From contig PWLN01000302.1 in NCBI GenBank assembly GCA_003559375.1, positions 1 through 38,459 on the forward strand: a DNA stretch of 38,459 nt, written 5' to 3'. The notes beneath the pieces are model-generated. The model ran no database searches, was not told where the DNA came from, and saw only the letters and a list, made by a program, of their open reading frames with translations. The first letter of the stretch is position 1; every line of letters starts with the position of its first letter. Of the stretch, positions 36,538 through 38,459 are shown piece after piece. The DNA is from Balneolaceae bacterium (GTDB taxonomy: Bacteria; Bacteroidota; Rhodothermia; Balneolales; Balneolaceae). Both the position numbers and the translations under genes were made by a program.

Positions 36538-36631
36538 GACATGGTATTTCTATTCAGGGCTGTAAATGGCTTTGCCCTGAGGGTAGATTAGGTGCTGAAC
36601 CGGTTGCTGGGAACTACAGAAATACCATGTC
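36538..36631. repeat. 94-base element with perfect 14-base inverted ends
   Basis: GACATGGTATTTCT at 36538-36551 and AGAAATACCATGTC at 36618-36631 are perfect inverted copies. Inside, TCAGGGC (36554-36560) pairs with GCCCTGA (36574-36580), and AACCGGTT forms a further dyad near 36598. It lies between the porin stop (36645) and the YciI-like gene. It could be a MITE-like insertion, a structured RNA or a long terminator hairpin; on the minus strand a T-rich run follows the second arm. Confidence 0.65.
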
Positions 36632-36644
36632 TGGACGATCCAGC

Positions 36645-37781
36645 TCAGGGAATAAACCGCAGCTGGAAAACAAGTACAATAATGGAGTTGTCAAGATCCA
36701 TCGGGCCGCTTTGTCCGAATGAATAATTCAGGTGTGCACGAACCAATTCAGTATTACCGTCGTATATATAACGTGTTACTCCGAAGGTGTAATTATTGTG
36801 TCCAAATCTATCGAAAGTGGTTGCCAGGCCACCCTGGCCAGGTTTTTGTACAATCTCGTCAAAACGCCCGAGTACATGCCAGTCACGAGTTATACGATAT
36901 CCGAGTTCGGCATAGAAACCATGAAGTTTATATTCTCTGTCAATACCAAGGTTGATTCCACGGCTGTCGTCTTTACCGGTGAGGCTCATATATTCAATTT
37001 GTGAGAACAATCCTTCAATACCGAGATTATCGGTCACAGCCCGTAAAGACCAGGATGTTCGGTCTATATCAAATGGTCCGGTACCGGCCTGCACCACATC
37101 TCGCTGCTGGTTCGTGGCAACATGCGCGCCAAGTGTAAAGCCGTCAAATAGCTGCCAGTCTATCCGTGCGCCATAGAGTCCGCCACCGCCTTTTCGTTCT
37201 GTGATCTGTGATCCGGCATAATTAAACCGCCCGGCTCCGTTGCCAGCATGTACTCCATACCATAATCCACCATGCTGGCCATAAGCCATAATTCCAACAT
37301 CCCGGAAAGCGCTATATCCCATTACATTAGAAAGTGTTGTGGTGATTGGTGCTCGTTCGTAAAAAATCAATCTTGATGATACCAGGCGCGCGGTGTCGAA
37401 AGATTGACCGGGCATCATAAACTGCCCGACACGAATATTGAACCACGGCCGGATATGTGCATCCACATGAAAATCGAGAAGTGATGGTGTTGAACCCGCA
37501 AACTCAATCCATGTGGTAGCACTGAAATTTTCGCCAATTCTTCCCCTTGCAGTAATTCTGGCCCTCCTGATTCTGAAGCCCTGTGTTTCAATGGTTTCTG
37601 AGCCTAATACCGGCACGTTGCCTTGTGATGGAGTAAGTATGTCTGTACTCTGGTTGGCAATAAACCAGTTTTGCATATAACCGCCTACATCCATTTTAAT
37701 TTGGCTTTGAACAGGCTGGATATTCGCACAAAGTGTAAGCAATAGCAGAAAAGCTAAAGGAGCAGTAACTTTTTTCAACAT
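36645..37781 (-). CDS. OprO/OprP-type outer membrane porin
   Basis: A beta-barrel porin of 378 residues related to the phosphate/polyphosphate-selective porins. It has a signal peptide (hydrophobic PLAFLLLLTLC, cleavage near VQS|Q), alternating amphipathic strands through the rest, the FRIRRARITARG and RVGQFMMP segments of the family, and a C-terminal aromatic ending VFQLRFIP suitable for BAM recognition. Ion selectivity is not visible. It is a likely client of the BamA encoded in this window. It starts away from a 550-base gene-free region that must hold its promoter. Confidence 0.88.
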   Translation of the reverse strand: MLKKVTAPLAFLLLLTLCANIQPVQSQIKMDVGGYMQNWFIANQSTDILTPSQGNVPVLGSETIETQGFRIRRARITARGRIGENFSATTWIEFAGSTPSLLDFHVDAHIRPWFNIRVGQFMMPGQSFDTARLVSSRLIFYERAPITTTLSNVMGYSAFRDVGIMAYGQHGGLWYGVHAGNGAGRFNYAGSQITERKGGGGLYGARIDWQLFDGFTLGAHVATNQQRDVVQAGTGPFDIDRTSWSLRAVTDNLGIEGLFSQIEYMSLTGKDDSRGINLGIDREYKLHGFYAELGYRITRDWHVLGRFDEIVQKPGQGGLATTFDRFGHNNYTFGVTRYIYDGNTELVRAHLNYSFGQSGPMDLDNSIIVLVFQLRFIP

Positions 37782-38336
37782 CGTCTTGATCTCAAATTTT
37801 CAGTTCTCTGATGAGTGCTTTATCAATTTTTTTGCACTGTCCCGACTCGCGAGAGCTCATCAATGGTTTACGTTTGCAGATGAATTACATCATTTATATT
37901 AAATCATGATAACATAGAAGTATGAAAATTGGATTAAGTAATTCCCTGATTCATACGTGGTAAAAAGGCCGATATGTGATGGAATAAGGATGAGTCATCT
38001 GACGAGTTTATTCGGAAAATGGGCTAAGGTTTAAAAAATTAGATGATTCACGAACGTCTCACCTGTCTGTCCCAAAGGGGGATGACTCTCAGGTAAATCA
38101 ATCATTAAATTTTTGGAGAAAGGGGCGAATATATTCTTTTTTTTACAGTGAACTACATTGATATCGGGAGAATCCTCAACGCGCCCCGCCTGGTTTTTAC
38201 AACCAAAAAAACGATCTACTATGTGCGATCTTGAACCTGAAACCTGCAACCTTGAACCCATATCCCAATCCCTACAAACGCTGTCAGAAGCCGGAAACGC
38301 ACCGTCATGTTGACAGGTTGTTGATACTGCTTCCAT
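37782..38336. other. Gene-free region upstream of the porin gene
   Basis: No convincing gene is visible. It holds the porin leader, a possible degenerate relative of the 53-130 element starting GACGAGT at 38001, and a short AACCTnn heptamer array at 38234-38261. A 101-codon minus-strand frame at 38031-38336 is composed of these repeats and looks spurious. I see no clear promoter match. Confidence 0.6.
38234..38261. repeat. Short AACCTnn heptamer array (four units)
   Basis: AACCTGA, AACCTGC, AACCTTG and the decayed AACCCAT follow in strict 7-base steps. The AACCT core and the variable last two bases match the longer array at 22618-22687 more than 15 kb away. Confidence 0.7.
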
Positions 38337-38459
38337 TCACTTCTGCACTTCCGTCATTTTATATATTTCAATGATTCCTTCCTTGTCCAGTTTGCCTAAT
38401 GCATTTAATGGTTTTCCGGAGCCGTATACCCGGATTGCATAATCCGCAATTTCACCGAA
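38337..38459 (-). CDS. C-terminal fragment of an unidentified protein
   Basis: The minus strand is open from the window edge to a TGA at 38337-38339, giving 40 residues that begin FGEIADYAIRVYGSGK and end in IYKMTEVQK. Composition and the helix-like charge pattern (LGKLDKEGIIEIYKM) look like a real protein tail rather than chance, and the following gene-free region fits a gene end. I do not recognise the family. The rest of the gene lies beyond the window. Confidence 0.55.
   Translation of the reverse strand, partial: FGEIADYAIRVYGSGKPLNALGKLDKEGIIEIYKMTEVQK

Noticed and set aside
38031..38336. 101-codon minus-strand frame upstream of the porin region
   Set aside because: It covers the heptamer array and the possible element copy, and its composition does not look like a protein.

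Overview
This window looks like a chromosomal housekeeping segment from a Gram-negative member of the Bacteroidota/Balneolota-Rhodothermota branch. Balneolaceae is my best guess, from memory of the gene order and protein style, not from a search. Supporting signs are moderate to low GC, few Shine-Dalgarno sequences, many TTG/GTG starts, a few matches to the Bacteroidota -7 box TAnnTTTG, a BamA plus several OmpH/Skp-like chaperones, a RecX with the long N-terminal region seen in this group, and an outer-membrane OprO/P-type porin. I see no phage, no CRISPR array, no intact insertion sequence, and no rRNA or tRNA.

Layout. 1-849: gene-free, packed with palindromes, a MITE-like inverted-repeat element and short repeats. 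850-2748 (-): HAD phosphatase followed by a DEDDy 3'-5' exonuclease (RNase D-like). 2853-9260 (+): glycerophosphodiester phosphodiesterase, CTP synthase, NUDIX hydrolase, lipoprotein amidohydrolase, glutamine-dependent NAD synthetase. 9371-19556 (+): an envelope block with LysM lytic transglycosylase, S41 C-terminal processing protease, PHP phosphoesterase, lumazine synthase, undecaprenyl diphosphate synthase, BamA and three OmpH-like proteins, closed by a strong hairpin terminator. 19627-21543 (-): phosphatidylcholine-synthase-like CDP-alcohol phosphotransferase and a VWA protein. 21648-22268 (+): RNase HII. 22691-30533 (-): purN-purH, then the rod-shape cluster mreB-mreC-mreD-mrdA(PBP2)-rodA. 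30619-33467 (-): recA-recX-AI-2E family permease with overlapping ends. 33805-37781 (-): kynureninase-like PLP enzyme, MnmD-like tRNA methyltransferase, YciI-like protein, OprO/P porin. The last 123 bases are the C-terminal end of an unidentified gene on the minus strand.

How the genes fit together. Most of the window builds or maintains the cell envelope: UppS makes the lipid carrier for peptidoglycan, the Mre/PBP2/RodA set elongates the wall, the transglycosylase and the periplasmic protease remodel it, and BamA with the OmpH-like chaperones inserts outer-membrane proteins such as the porin. Nucleotide and cofactor supply (pyrG, purN, purH, nadE, ribH) and nucleic-acid upkeep (recA, recX, rnhB, RNase D, MnmD) make up the rest.

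The most unusual signal is non-coding. At least six intergenic places carry short tandem arrays with the same 7-base period (or 14 = 2 x 7) but different unit sequences: AACCTTA-like, GTGAAAA, CTGCCAT, TGAGTCT/CTCAAGA and CAGAACG+CACATCA. Several begin within tens of bases of a stop codon, one sits between bamA and ompH and probably confuses start-site calling, and one dispersed repeat exists with five GTGAAAA units at one place and one unit at another. Two inverted-repeat elements (53-130 and 36538-36631) are further candidates for small mobile or structured elements.
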